Source: Bacteroidota bacterium (GTDB taxonomy: Bacteria; Bacteroidota; Bacteroidia; Cytophagales; Cyclobacteriaceae). Taken from it: DNA of 64,000 nucleotides. Positions 16,882 to 26,299 of this stretch are shown piece after piece. A model generated the notes under the pieces. The model saw only the letters and a list, made by a program, of their open reading frames with translations. It did no database searches and was not told where the DNA came from. The stretch is from positions 372,001 to 436,000 of the forward strand of contig JAFDYV010000003.1 of the NCBI GenBank assembly GCA_018267275.1. Reading direction: 5' to 3'. The position numbers were made by a program, and so were the translations under genes. Each line of letters opens with the position of its first letter. Position 1 is the first letter of the stretch.

Positions 16882-17523
16882 TTGCCAACGGTATTTAATT
16901 ATATAATTCTAGGGTTTATTTTACTTGGCGCTTCAGCCACCGAGGCGCAGCAAGAAAAGAAAGCCGAGTTCAGCATCGATATGTTTAGCGGGGCTACATC
17001 CATCGTTACCGGCCTCTCGCTGGACAACAGCGGAAAATACCAATACCATTATACGCCTACGTTTGGCTTTGCCGGAGATTTAGGATATTCCCTTACATCA
17101 AAACTCTCTGCACACGCAAGTTTAGGATACCTGCAGCGGGGAGCTGAATTCGATAGCGCAGGTCTTTTTGATAGAAGCCGCTACCGCCTGTCTTATATTG
17201 ATTTATGGGGATACTTAGAATACGCTTTAGGCAGCCAAGTAAAGTTTACTTTCTTGGCGGGCTTTTCTCAGAGCACCCTCATAGCAGCTAGGTTAAATTC
17301 ATCTGCGGGTAACATCAACGCGATGAACGACTTTAACAAAATCGATGTGGGGTTCGTAGCCGGCCCAGGAATTCTTCTCCCGGCCAACAAAAATAAAATT
17401 CGTCTACGTTTCATTTTCAGCTATGGCTTCCGCGATGCTTTTGCTGAAGGACACTTTATTAATGATGACATAAAAGCTCACAACCACGCATACTTGGTTC
17501 AGGCGGGCTATATTTTTAACTAA
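16882..17523 (+). CDS. Outer-membrane beta-barrel-like protein, second of a tandem pair
   Basis: The 213-residue homologue of the preceding protein has a signal peptide (cleavage near TEAQQ) and barrel strands ending in VQAGYIFN. No ATG or GTG start is available: an in-frame TAA lies at 16861 and the first plausible initiator is TTG at 16882. The N-terminus lacks the usual basic residues, so the start is uncertain. An upstream ATC triplet run (16873-16881) is the only other candidate. This is probably a tandem gene duplication with divergence. Confidence 0.55.
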   Translation: MPTVFNYIILGFILLGASATEAQQEKKAEFSIDMFSGATSIVTGLSLDNSGKYQYHYTPTFGFAGDLGYSLTSKLSAHASLGYLQRGAEFDSAGLFDRSRYRLSYIDLWGYLEYALGSQVKFTFLAGFSQSTLIAARLNSSAGNINAMNDFNKIDVGFVAGPGILLPANKNKIRLRFIFSYGFRDAFAEGHFINDDIKAHNHAYLVQAGYIFN

Positions 17524-17545
17524 TAATTAACCAAACAAAACAACT

Positions 17546-18124
17546 ATGAAAACACGTAATCTTATCACCCTAGCATTAATCGTATTTAGTTCAATCACAT
17601 CATCATTGGCGCAACAAGACAGCAGCGGAGTATATCTGAGCGCAAGTGATTTTAAAAATGGAAAGCTTGCTTATGCCATTAATTGCAAAACTCAAAAACA
17701 TAAAATTAAGCTCAATGAGTTTTTTAGTAAGCCATATATCACTATAGTACATGAAGGGAAATCCGTAAACCTCGACAAGAAAAACATTTTCGGCTTTCGC
17801 GATTGCGGTGATGTCGCCTACCGGTTTGTTGATCAAAATCAGTATACGATTTTAAACCCAACGGAAGAGATTTTACTTTATAGGTACGTTGCTCAATCGG
17901 CTTCTAAAAATCAACCAGAAACCGTTTATTATTTTTTCAGCAAGTCGGCTCAAGGTGAAGTGTTGGATTTGAACCTTCCCAGTCTGAAAAAAGCTTTTCC
18001 TGACAACCACCGTTTCCATGATTTATTGGATGCGCAATTCAATTCAAGTACGCCTTTGACAGCCTATGACTCACACCATAAAATGTATAAGGTAAATAGA
18101 CTTTATCAGAGCAGCTTACAGTAA
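17546..18124 (+). CDS. Secreted protein of unknown function
   Basis: The 192-residue protein has a signal peptide (cleavage near SLAQQ) and two cysteines (NCKTQ and DCGDV) that could form a disulfide. The segment KNIFGFRDCGDVAYRFVDQN suggests a compact beta-rich domain. It has no metal or catalytic motif that I recognise. It lies 22 bases after the barrel pair and 35 before the NorC-like gene, so it probably belongs to the same transcription unit. Confidence 0.5.
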   Translation: MKTRNLITLALIVFSSITSSLAQQDSSGVYLSASDFKNGKLAYAINCKTQKHKIKLNEFFSKPYITIVHEGKSVNLDKKNIFGFRDCGDVAYRFVDQNQYTILNPTEEILLYRYVAQSASKNQPETVYYFFSKSAQGEVLDLNLPSLKKAFPDNHRFHDLLDAQFNSSTPLTAYDSHHKMYKVNRLYQSSLQ

Positions 18125-18159
18125 ACGATGGAACGACATGGAGTTGGCAAATTACTAGT

Positions 18160-18531
18160 ATGAGAAGTAATAATAAATTTCTGACCCTGCTGGCATTGCT
18201 GGTAATGTTTCTTGTTTACACCGCTTCGGTTTATACAAAGGGCACTGAACAATCGGAAAATAATCCCATGCTTGATTTCGCTGCCGTTCAAGGTAAAGTG
18301 CTTTGGCAGAAATATAATTGCACTTCATGTCATCAGTTGTACGGACTAGGAGGTTTTATCGGGCCCGATTTAACTACAACCACTTCACGAAAAGGAGATG
18401 CCTATGCCAGGGCCATCATTTTGAGCGGCACCAAACGGATGCCACATTACGGTATGACAGAACAGGAGGCGGATGCCATAATAAAATTTCTTTCCTATGT
18501 TGATTCAACAGCCGTCCACTATAAGTACTAG
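18160..18531 (+). CDS. NorC-like membrane-anchored cytochrome c
   Basis: The 123-residue protein has one N-terminal transmembrane helix (LLALLVMFLVYTASVYT) and one heme site in WQKYNCTSCHQLYGLGG. GPDLT and a Met ligand in KRMPHYGMTEQEA follow. This matches the NorC subunit of cytochrome-c-type nitric oxide reductases, in which the NorC heme feeds NorB. It overlaps the NorB-like gene by 35 bases. Confidence 0.85.
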   Translation: MRSNNKFLTLLALLVMFLVYTASVYTKGTEQSENNPMLDFAAVQGKVLWQKYNCTSCHQLYGLGGFIGPDLTTTTSRKGDAYARAIILSGTKRMPHYGMTEQEADAIIKFLSYVDSTAVHYKY

Positions 18532-19906
18532 CGAAGTTAAACTTCCACCAAGCAATCTGGCAAAGACTTTCTCTCCGTCAAAAGTAGGAACTCTTTTCCT
18601 TCTCTCCGGAATCGTTTCATTATTGTTCGGGATGCTGTTTGGTATTTTGGGAAGTGTCCAATATTTACTGCCCGATTTTCTTGCGGAGGCTATTCCATTT
18701 TATAAAACGCGTCCACTCCACGTTTCATTGGTAATAGCATGGATATTTCAGGGTGCAGCAGGCAGCATCTATTCTTATGCACCCGCAAGCGTGAATCGAT
18801 CACTGTTTTCAGAGACCGTGGCACGAATTCATTGGATACTTTTTGTACTGACTGGTTTAGGAATTATTGCATCCTACGCGTTTGGGCACTTTGGTGGAAG
18901 AGAGTATCTGGAATATCCTATCTGGTTTGCTATACCCATCACGTTGTCATGGTGCCTGATCATTGTTAATTATTTCAAAACGATTAAAGGATCGTTGAGT
19001 AAGTACCCTGTTTACATTTGGATGTGGGGCACTGGCATCATCGCCTTTTTAGTTACATACATCGAGTCTTATCTGTGGCTTTTTAACAGCGTTCAGTCAA
19101 ACACTGTTCGTGATATCACCATTCAGTGGAAAGCCAACGGTGCCATGGTGGGTTCTTGGAACCAAATGGTGTACGGCACGGCATTTTACCTGATGGAAAG
19201 AATTAGCGGAAATAAAAATGTATCGCGCTCGCGAATTACATTCTTCTTTTATTTTCTCGGCCTCACGAATCTGCTATTCAATTGGGGCCACCACACCTAT
19301 ATCGTGCCATCGGCTGCTTGGATAAAAAATGTCGCCTACCTCATTAGCATGACGGAGCTATTGATCTTGGGCAACATTATCTGGAATTGGCGAAAGACGT
19401 TGACGGATGCTCAGCGTCATTTTCATGTGGTTCCATATCGACTTCTGCTGGCAAGCGATGTTTGGATATTTCTAAATTTGGCCTTGTCGATTCTCATCTC
19501 GATTCCTGCTGTAAACTTCTACACCCATGGCACACACATTACAGTCGCTCATGCCATGGGCGCAACAATCGGTATCAACACGTTGATCTTACTTGCCTCT
19601 GCATACTTTCTGGCTATTACGATTTATCAAAAGTCGGTAACAAGTAAATTATTCAACACTGGTTATTGGTTAACGAACATCTCACTTCTGGTTTTTTGGA
19701 TTTCACTTCTGGGTGCCGGTATAGTTAAATCGCTGCAAGCGAAACATCCATTCAGCATTGATCCGTATGAGAAATATTTGGAGCAATCATTGAGTTGGTT
19801 TCGGACATTTTCAATCAGCGGATTCACTTTGCTGATCGGGCTTTCAATACTTTCTATGCCGCTCTTGCGGATATTGATAAATAAGATTTGGGTAAGAAGT
19901 AATTAA
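18497..19906 (+). CDS. NorB-like heme-copper oxidase superfamily subunit with altered active site
   Basis: The 469-residue protein has about 12 transmembrane helices. Recognisable NorB features are RPLHVSLVIAWIFQGAAG (helix II heme ligand), NWGHHTYIVPSAAW (the two adjacent active-site His) and HGTHITVAHAMGATIG (the helix X heme ligands). The helix VI stretch that normally supplies the third His (HLWVEG in cNOR) reads KANGAMVGSWNQMVYGTAFY and has no His and no Glu. The FeB site would therefore be non-canonical. The role could be NO reduction by a divergent enzyme or a lost or different activity. It starts inside the NorC-like gene. Confidence 0.8.
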   Translation: MLIQQPSTISTSEVKLPPSNLAKTFSPSKVGTLFLLSGIVSLLFGMLFGILGSVQYLLPDFLAEAIPFYKTRPLHVSLVIAWIFQGAAGSIYSYAPASVNRSLFSETVARIHWILFVLTGLGIIASYAFGHFGGREYLEYPIWFAIPITLSWCLIIVNYFKTIKGSLSKYPVYIWMWGTGIIAFLVTYIESYLWLFNSVQSNTVRDITIQWKANGAMVGSWNQMVYGTAFYLMERISGNKNVSRSRITFFFYFLGLTNLLFNWGHHTYIVPSAAWIKNVAYLISMTELLILGNIIWNWRKTLTDAQRHFHVVPYRLLLASDVWIFLNLALSILISIPAVNFYTHGTHITVAHAMGATIGINTLILLASAYFLAITIYQKSVTSKLFNTGYWLTNISLLVFWISLLGAGIVKSLQAKHPFSIDPYEKYLEQSLSWFRTFSISGFTLLIGLSILSMPLLRILINKIWVRSN

Positions 19907-20133
19907 GATGATGGCAATTGTTTGTGTTTATAGAAAAACCAAACTTGATCTCTTCCAACTTATGCTGACTCTTGGAGGTAGCCTTCTGGTTCGTTGCGTT
20001 TCATACGATCATTTGAATAGTTCGCAGACTTAGAGACTAGCAATGGACTGCCACCGGAAAGTATCCCAAAAGTTGTGCAGGATTTAACGGACTCTTTTTT
20101 GAAAGTACAGTTTAATTATCCGAAGAATACGCC
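19907..20133. other. Intergenic region, nothing clear
   Basis: These 227 bases lie between the NorB-like gene and the ATP-cone gene. I see no open frame with coding character, no strong terminator and no clear promoter. The change of gene content implies that a promoter for the stress block lies here. Confidence 0.3.
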
Positions 20134-20988
20134 ATGACTATTACAATAACAAAAGCCACAGGCGAAAAGGAGCCATTCGAAAAGAGCAAGCTGCTACGGT
20201 CACTGACGCGGGCGGGCGCTACGGATATCCTTGCTGAAAAAATAGCTTCCGAAATTTCAAATGGGCTGCGAACAGGAATGTCTACCAAGCAAATCTATAA
20301 GAAGGCGCATGATGCCTTGCGTAAAGCTTCACGCCCAATGGCTGGCCGATATCATTTGAAGAACGGCATTATGGAGTTGGGTCCGTCAGGCTTTCCCTTC
20401 GAATTATATGTATCGGAAATTCTTAAGCAAAAGAACTTCGAGGTTCAGGTAGGGAGAATAGTAGAAGGACATTGTGTCAACCACGAAGTGGATGTAATCG
20501 CTCAGAAGGATGACCGTCATTTCATGATTGAATGCAAATATCACAACAGCCTTGGTATGGTCTGCGATGTTAAGATTCCACTTTACATACAGGCGCGTTT
20601 TCAAGATGTGGAGGCACGCTGGAAATTAATTCCCGGTCACGGAGAAAAATTTCATCAAGGCTGGGTGGTAACCAACACCCGGTTCACCGCAGACGCAATT
20701 AAATACGCAACATGCTCAGGGCTGAATCTCGTCAGCCTTGATTTTCCTCAAGGCGGAAGCCTGCGTGATATGATCGAGGAAACAGGTCTTTATCCCCTTA
20801 CATGTCTTACCACGCTCACACAACAGGAAAAGAAATCATTACTGGAAAAGAAAATTGTCTTGTGCCGCGATGTATGTCACAATCCCGTATATCTCCGGCA
20901 AATAAATCTTCCTGCCTCCCGGATAAAGGAAGTTCTGGAAGAAGGCCATCAACTCTGTCATAAACTTATACAACATGATCAACACTGA
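20134..20988 (+). CDS. ATP-cone plus Mrr-like restriction endonuclease-fold protein
   Basis: The 284-residue protein starts with an ATP-cone domain (residues 1-88; ITKATGEKEPFEKSKLLRSL), the nucleotide-sensing module of ribonucleotide reductases and NrdR. A PD-(D/E)XK nuclease fold follows (residues about 95-215), with FPFELYVSEIL, HEVDVIA and IECKYH supplying the acidic and Lys residues. A helical C-terminal tail contains spaced Cys (LCRDVCHN). It could be a nuclease gated by ATP/dATP level. It overlaps the following P-type ATPase gene by 14 bases, so the two are coupled. Confidence 0.8.
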   Translation: MTITITKATGEKEPFEKSKLLRSLTRAGATDILAEKIASEISNGLRTGMSTKQIYKKAHDALRKASRPMAGRYHLKNGIMELGPSGFPFELYVSEILKQKNFEVQVGRIVEGHCVNHEVDVIAQKDDRHFMIECKYHNSLGMVCDVKIPLYIQARFQDVEARWKLIPGHGEKFHQGWVVTNTRFTADAIKYATCSGLNLVSLDFPQGGSLRDMIEETGLYPLTCLTTLTQQEKKSLLEKKIVLCRDVCHNPVYLRQINLPASRIKEVLEEGHQLCHKLIQHDQH

Positions 20989-23638
20989 CATCTTTAAACA
21001 AGCCGTTCATAGCAGATCCGTGGAGGATGTTCTGCAATCGCTTGAGGCAGACGGAACGCGCGGCCTTAGCCAGGAGGTATCCACGCAGAGGCTGCAGCAG
21101 TTTGGAAGCAATTCGATTACACATGAGAAAAAGAAAAGCCTCTGGGTGGTCTTTCTCAGGCAGTTCAATAGTCCTATCGTGTATCTGCTCATCTTGGCGG
21201 CTGGTCTATCATTTTTCTTTCAGGAGTGGCTCGATGGTTCTGCCATTCTCGTTGTTATCATCATTAATTCCATCATCGGATTTTACATGGAATACCAGGC
21301 TGAGCGGTCGATGGAGGCGTTGAAAAAAATGTCTGTTCTTCCCGCCAAAGTTATTCGCAACGGAGAGATGAAGGAGATCAATGCCGAGGAACTTGCTCCC
21401 GGTGATCTGATCTTCATGGAGGCCGGTGATATGGTTCCTGCTGATGGTCGCATCTTGCGCTCATCACAATTGCAGGTCGATGAAGCCGCGCTAACGGGTG
21501 AATCCATTCCCGTGGAAAAGAAAATGGCAACACTGCCGGAATCCACCAATCTTGCCGAACGTATTAACATGGTGTACAAAGGAACTTTTGTTACGAAAGG
21601 AAACACCTATTGCCTACTCACCGGTACCGGCATGCAGACCGAACTGGGAAAAATAGCCAGCCTTGTGCAATCTGCCGAGCAGGCCGCCACCCCCCTTGAA
21701 AAGAAACTGGAGCAGTTCAGCAAGAAACTGATCAAAGTGACGGTAGCTCTGGTGGTCATCATTTTCTTCGCAGGTATTCTGAATGGCCAGCATATTCTTG
21801 AAATGCTCGAAACAGCTATCGCGCTGGCAGTGGCGGCTGTACCTGAGGGGTTGCCCATTGTGGCCACACTGGCGCTTGCCCAGGGAATGATGAAAATGGC
21901 GCGGCACAATGTTATCGTGAAGAAATTATCGGCTGTAGAAACCCTGGGTGGTACCAACGTGATTTGCACTGATAAGACCGGAACCCTAACCCAAAACAAA
22001 ATCGAAGTACACGTTATTGTAACGCCTTCCGGCAAGTATGACGTAAGCAATGGAAAAATTGTTAATTCCAGTGATCCGGCATTCCAAAGGGTTTTAGCAT
22101 GCTCTGTGCTATGCAACACAGCCGCTCTTGGTATAGATGGAAGTGAAACCGGTGATCCGCTTGAAGTTGGGCTTCTGAAATTTGCCATTGCTCAGGGAAC
22201 TTCCATAGAAGCGATGCGGAAGGAAAACCCGGTAGTACAGGAAGAACCATTTTCCTCAGAAACCAAAATCATGGCTACCCGCCATCTGGCAATCGAAGGT
22301 AAATCATTGATTTATGCTAAGGGTGCCGCAGAAGAATTGTTAGATAAGTGCAGGTACGTTATCAATGGCACTGAAGAATTTGAGCTTCATGGAGCCTTGA
22401 AAAAAAACCTGTTAATGGAAGCTGAAAAACTTTCAGCATCTGGTTATCGTGTGATTGCGGCTGCAACGCGGATGGCCGGCAGTGAAGAAGATTCCCTGAC
22501 GTCCGGTTTGGTATTTGCCGGATTGATAGGAATGATTGACCCACCTCGGGCCGATGTTTTCAATGCCGTAAACGAATGTAAGTCGGCAGGGATTAAGGTG
22601 ATTATGATAACCGGTGACCATCCGGCCACCGCTGAAAATATCGGACGACAACTGGGGATTTTGAATCAGGGGGATCGGTCCGTCATGACCGGTAAGGACA
22701 TGAAAGACTATGATCGTCTTTCAGAGGGTGAAAAAGACGACTGGGTGGGAACCACAGTCTTCGCACGTGTAAGCCCCAAACAAAAACTTGATCTGGTCAA
22801 TGTGTTGCAGGACAGAAAACACATTGTAGGAATGACCGGTGACGGAGTGAATGATGCGCCTGCCCTTAAAAAGTCCGACATCGGTATTGCGATGGGCTTA
22901 CGCGGAACACAGGTAGCACAGGAAGTTGCCGATATGGTTTTAAAAGACGATTCATTTTCTTCCATTGTTTTAGCCATTCGCCAAGGCCGCATCATTTTCG
23001 ATAACATCAGGAAGTTTGTCATTTTCCTACTGTCATGCAACATGAGCGAATTGTTTGTGATCGCGGTGGCTTCTGTGTTGAACTTGCACTTCCAGCTTTT
23101 CCCATTGCAGATTTTATACATCAACATCATCACCGATGTTCTCCCTGCGCTTGCACTTGGTGTAACGGCCGGTGGCACTTCTATTATGAAACAGCCGCCC
23201 CGCAATACGGATGAACCCATTATCGATACCAACCGATGGACTGCGATTATTGCCTATTCCGTTATCATCACCTTAACAACCTTAGGTGCCGTGTTCATAA
23301 GTCATTATACGGTTCACAAGTCGGAAACCTGGAACCCAGAGCTTTGCAATAACATCTTGTTCTTTACACTGATCTTCTCACAACTCCTGCATGTCTTCAA
23401 CATGAATGCCGCTGGATCCAGATTCTTCACGAGTGAAGTCATGAAGAACCGATATGTCTGGTATGCAGTGGTTGCATGTCTTGCATTACTTTTCATTTCT
23501 TACCAAATAGAAATAGTAAGAAAGGCATTGGATATTTTTCCGATGTCGAATGAAGACTGGATGATCTCCATCGGAATGAGTTTCACCTCGCTGATTCTTA
23601 TCCAAATTTTCAAAGCGTTTAAAATCGTGCGGCAATGA
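20975..23638 (+). CDS. Cation-transporting P-type ATPase (Ca2+ pump type, P2)
   Basis: The 887-residue protein has the order expected of SERCA/PMCA-like pumps: N-terminal cation-ATPase domain (GLSQEVSTQRLQQFG), TGES (ALTGESIPVEK), PEGLP in TM4, phosphorylation motif DKTGTLTQNK, nucleotide-binding domain, and hinge TGDGVNDAPALKKSDIGIAM. The C-terminal helices follow (SELFVIAVASVLN, NIITDVLPALALG). Ca2+ export is the likeliest substrate; Mn2+ or Mg2+ cannot be excluded. In this block it sits with PPK2 and an ATP-cone protein, suggesting energy-stress or anoxia responses. Confidence 0.9.
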   Translation: MINTDIFKQAVHSRSVEDVLQSLEADGTRGLSQEVSTQRLQQFGSNSITHEKKKSLWVVFLRQFNSPIVYLLILAAGLSFFFQEWLDGSAILVVIIINSIIGFYMEYQAERSMEALKKMSVLPAKVIRNGEMKEINAEELAPGDLIFMEAGDMVPADGRILRSSQLQVDEAALTGESIPVEKKMATLPESTNLAERINMVYKGTFVTKGNTYCLLTGTGMQTELGKIASLVQSAEQAATPLEKKLEQFSKKLIKVTVALVVIIFFAGILNGQHILEMLETAIALAVAAVPEGLPIVATLALAQGMMKMARHNVIVKKLSAVETLGGTNVICTDKTGTLTQNKIEVHVIVTPSGKYDVSNGKIVNSSDPAFQRVLACSVLCNTAALGIDGSETGDPLEVGLLKFAIAQGTSIEAMRKENPVVQEEPFSSETKIMATRHLAIEGKSLIYAKGAAEELLDKCRYVINGTEEFELHGALKKNLLMEAEKLSASGYRVIAAATRMAGSEEDSLTSGLVFAGLIGMIDPPRADVFNAVNECKSAGIKVIMITGDHPATAENIGRQLGILNQGDRSVMTGKDMKDYDRLSEGEKDDWVGTTVFARVSPKQKLDLVNVLQDRKHIVGMTGDGVNDAPALKKSDIGIAMGLRGTQVAQEVADMVLKDDSFSSIVLAIRQGRIIFDNIRKFVIFLLSCNMSELFVIAVASVLNLHFQLFPLQILYINIITDVLPALALGVTAGGTSIMKQPPRNTDEPIIDTNRWTAIIAYSVIITLTTLGAVFISHYTVHKSETWNPELCNNILFFTLIFSQLLHVFNMNAAGSRFFTSEVMKNRYVWYAVVACLALLFISYQIEIVRKALDIFPMSNEDWMISIGMSFTSLILIQIFKAFKIVRQ

Positions 23639-23703
23639 ATGAGAATATAATATTTCGTTGAGTCCGTGAGTTGACTCTGAAAGTATTACCTAAACTAATA
23701 TTA

Positions 23704-25398
23704 ATGTTTATGAAATCAGTGTGGTCTATAAATGATATTGATCTGGCCCCCAAGCCAGGAAAAAAATATTGGAAGAATTGCCATCGCGAATGGCGCGAAG
23801 AATTCATCTACTTTTTGTTGGTAGATCGTTTTCACGATAACAACATCCGAAAACCGATCAGTAAATCTCGAAATGGTGGATTTGGAGATCCGCAACAATT
23901 GAAAAAATTCTGTGGAGGTACCCTCCGCGGCATCATCAATAACCTCGATTATATCTCCGGCCTTGGGTGCACCGCCTTGTGGCTTAGTCCACTTTTTGAA
24001 AATAATCCTGAATCGTATCATGGATACGCCATTCAGAATTATCTGGCCGTTGATAAAATGTTTGGAACGAAGGAAGATTTGGAAGAACTGGTGGACGAGG
24101 CTCACAAACTTGATATGCGTGTATTTCTGGACATAGTACTTCACCATTCTGGTAACAATTGGTTTTATCCCGATGATCAACCTTATTACTATTTTAATGG
24201 AGCAACATTTCCATTGGCAGGCTGGCGATCAGATGACCGTCCCATCCCCATTGAACTGCGCGAGCCCGAGTTGTATGGCCGCAAGGGACAAATACGGAAT
24301 TTTGACGCCTATCCGGAAACACGCGAGGGCGATTTCCAGAAACTAAAATCCTTCCGGATGGATGACTCACCTGAGGCGCGATATGTTCAGGACATCCTGA
24401 TCGGATGCCATTGTTATTGGATGAAGGAAGTGGATGTAGATGGTTTTCGCTTGGATGCTGTGAAACACATGGGCGAAGGGGCCATCAGCCGGTTTTGTTC
24501 GCACATCCGTGAATATGCTTACTCGTTGGGCAAAAAGAACTTTTTCCTGTTTGGGGAATTAGTGGGTTCAGAAGAGTTGTACAACAAATACATTGGGCCT
24601 AAAACCACCGTCTCTGTAGATGGTGAGAATATTTACTATGGCCTTAATTCTGTTTTGGATTTCCCACTGTACCATATTTTAGCCGATGTCATTAAAGGCA
24701 AGGCTTCACCGGAGCGATTGATCGAGCGATACCAATCCCTGCATGCCAATGCGCTGGGCCGCGGAGAGTTCGGTGAATTTCTGGTTACGTTTTTAGATAA
24801 TCACGATCAGGTGGGGCAATCCATCAAACACCGGTTTGGAAAAGATGCTACCGAGGAGCAAATTATTGCGGGTGTTGGATTTTTGTTGTGTGCCTTAGGT
24901 ACGCCCTGTATTTATTATGGCACCGAGCAAGGCTTTGACGGTTCGGGCGAGGACGATTCTACTATCCGTGAAACAATGTTCAGCCTGGAGGATCAGGCGA
25001 CCAACGCATTAAACAAATCAGGTAAAATTTATCAAAGCATTTCTCAAATTGCTTTTTTAAGAAAACAAAGTTCCGTATTAAAATTTGGGCACATGCACAT
25101 GCGTAAACTTTCAACAGATGGTATAAATTTTCATTTGCCGGAATGTGCTAAGTGCCTGCTTGCCTTTTCAAGGGTGTTGTTTGATCAGGAACTAGTGGTG
25201 GCCTACAACACCTCGCCCGAGGAAGAAAGAGAAGAGTATGTGACCGTGAAGCAGCAGCCAACCGAAAAGAAACGGTACTATAAATTTCTGTTCGGTGATA
25301 CTGGAAAAGTGAAGGTGCTTGAAAACACGGAGGGCAGCAGGCAGTTCATCAAACTCAAACTGCGGCCTATGCAATTCGTAATACTGACCAACCAATAG
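23704..25398 (+). CDS. GH13 alpha-amylase-family enzyme
   Basis: The protein has 564 residues from ATG 23704 (an in-frame TTG at 23671 is less likely). The four conserved GH13 regions are visible: I in FLDIVLHHSG, II in VDGFRLDAVKHMG (nucleophile Asp), III in FFLFGELVG (acid/base Glu) and IV in FLDNHDQ. There is no signal peptide, so it acts in the cytoplasm, perhaps on glycogen-like glucans or trehalose-type substrates. It lies 65 bases after the ATPase gene and 3 before PPK2. Confidence 0.85.
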   Translation: MFMKSVWSINDIDLAPKPGKKYWKNCHREWREEFIYFLLVDRFHDNNIRKPISKSRNGGFGDPQQLKKFCGGTLRGIINNLDYISGLGCTALWLSPLFENNPESYHGYAIQNYLAVDKMFGTKEDLEELVDEAHKLDMRVFLDIVLHHSGNNWFYPDDQPYYYFNGATFPLAGWRSDDRPIPIELREPELYGRKGQIRNFDAYPETREGDFQKLKSFRMDDSPEARYVQDILIGCHCYWMKEVDVDGFRLDAVKHMGEGAISRFCSHIREYAYSLGKKNFFLFGELVGSEELYNKYIGPKTTVSVDGENIYYGLNSVLDFPLYHILADVIKGKASPERLIERYQSLHANALGRGEFGEFLVTFLDNHDQVGQSIKHRFGKDATEEQIIAGVGFLLCALGTPCIYYGTEQGFDGSGEDDSTIRETMFSLEDQATNALNKSGKIYQSISQIAFLRKQSSVLKFGHMHMRKLSTDGINFHLPECAKCLLAFSRVLFDQELVVAYNTSPEEEREEYVTVKQQPTEKKRYYKFLFGDTGKVKVLENTEGSRQFIKLKLRPMQFVILTNQ

Positions 25399-25401
25399 GA
25401 T

Positions 25402-26247
25402 ATGTTGCGAGAAAAAATCGACATACTAAAAGTAAATCCAGATCATCCATTCCGTTTGGCTGATATGCCCACCGCCAGCAAAGCACTGTATGCCGACAAG
25501 GAGGATTACAAAAAACTCTTGACCAAATACAAAAAGAATATAGATTACTTACAACTTAAATTTTACGCCTCGGCCTCCCACACGCTGCTGGTCATCCTAC
25601 AGGGGATGGACAGCGCAGGTAAAGACAGCATGATTCGGCATGTAATGTCGGGGGTTAACCCGCAAGGTTGTAGCGTGTCTAGTTTCAAAAAGCCCAGCGT
25701 GGAAGAGCTTCAGCACGATTACCTGTGGCGCTATCAACAGAAAATTCCTTCCTTGGGCATGATTGGAATTTTCAACCGTTCTTACTACGAAGATCTCATT
25801 GTCCCCTCTGTCCATCCGGATAGCATACGACATAAAACAGAAGACTGGTTTAACCAGCGTTGTTCACAAATAAACGAATATGAAAAGTACCTCACGGCAA
25901 ACAAGGTGGTGGTCATGAAGTTTTTTCTGCATCTCTCAAAAGAAGAGCAACGAAAACGGCTTCTGAAGCGCGTTGATAGCGCATCATCGAATTGGAAATT
26001 TTCAATGGATGACCTGCTGGAGCGCAAGCACTGGAAGCACTATCAACGCGCGTATGAGCAATGTATTGGAAAGACGTCTACTGATTATGCCCCTTGGTAT
26101 ATTCTTCCAGCCGATGATAAAAAGAATGCCCGCATTATGCTCTCCTATATTCTGTGTGAAAAATTTTGTGAACTGAAGGTAGGTTTCCCGGTGCCGGATG
26201 AAAAGCATAAGAAGATATTGAAAGAGGTGCGAAAGTATCTGGAATGA
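25402..26247 (+). CDS. ppk2: Polyphosphate kinase 2 family protein
   Basis: The 281-residue protein is a one-domain PPK2. The Walker A-like loop is GMDSAGKDSMIRH (residues about 68-80). The lid and Walker B region has FNRSYYEDLIVPSVHP (about 116-131). The C-terminal helices include DYAPWYILPADDKKNAR. It would transfer phosphate between polyphosphate and nucleotides, probably ADP or AMP. It lies 3 bases after the GH13 gene. A decayed copy of the C-terminal part of a related gene lies at 29712-29935. Confidence 0.9.
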   Translation: MLREKIDILKVNPDHPFRLADMPTASKALYADKEDYKKLLTKYKKNIDYLQLKFYASASHTLLVILQGMDSAGKDSMIRHVMSGVNPQGCSVSSFKKPSVEELQHDYLWRYQQKIPSLGMIGIFNRSYYEDLIVPSVHPDSIRHKTEDWFNQRCSQINEYEKYLTANKVVVMKFFLHLSKEEQRKRLLKRVDSASSNWKFSMDDLLERKHWKHYQRAYEQCIGKTSTDYAPWYILPADDKKNARIMLSYILCEKFCELKVGFPVPDEKHKKILKEVRKYLE

Positions 26248-26299
26248 GTTTCACTAAAATGGTTTGGATAGATAAACATTAACTAATAACAACAAGACT

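Noticed and set aside
21607..22188. 193-codon minus-strand frame inside the Ca2+-type ATPase
   Set aside because: It lies opposite DKTGTLT-containing coding sequence, and the product shows no recognisable family.
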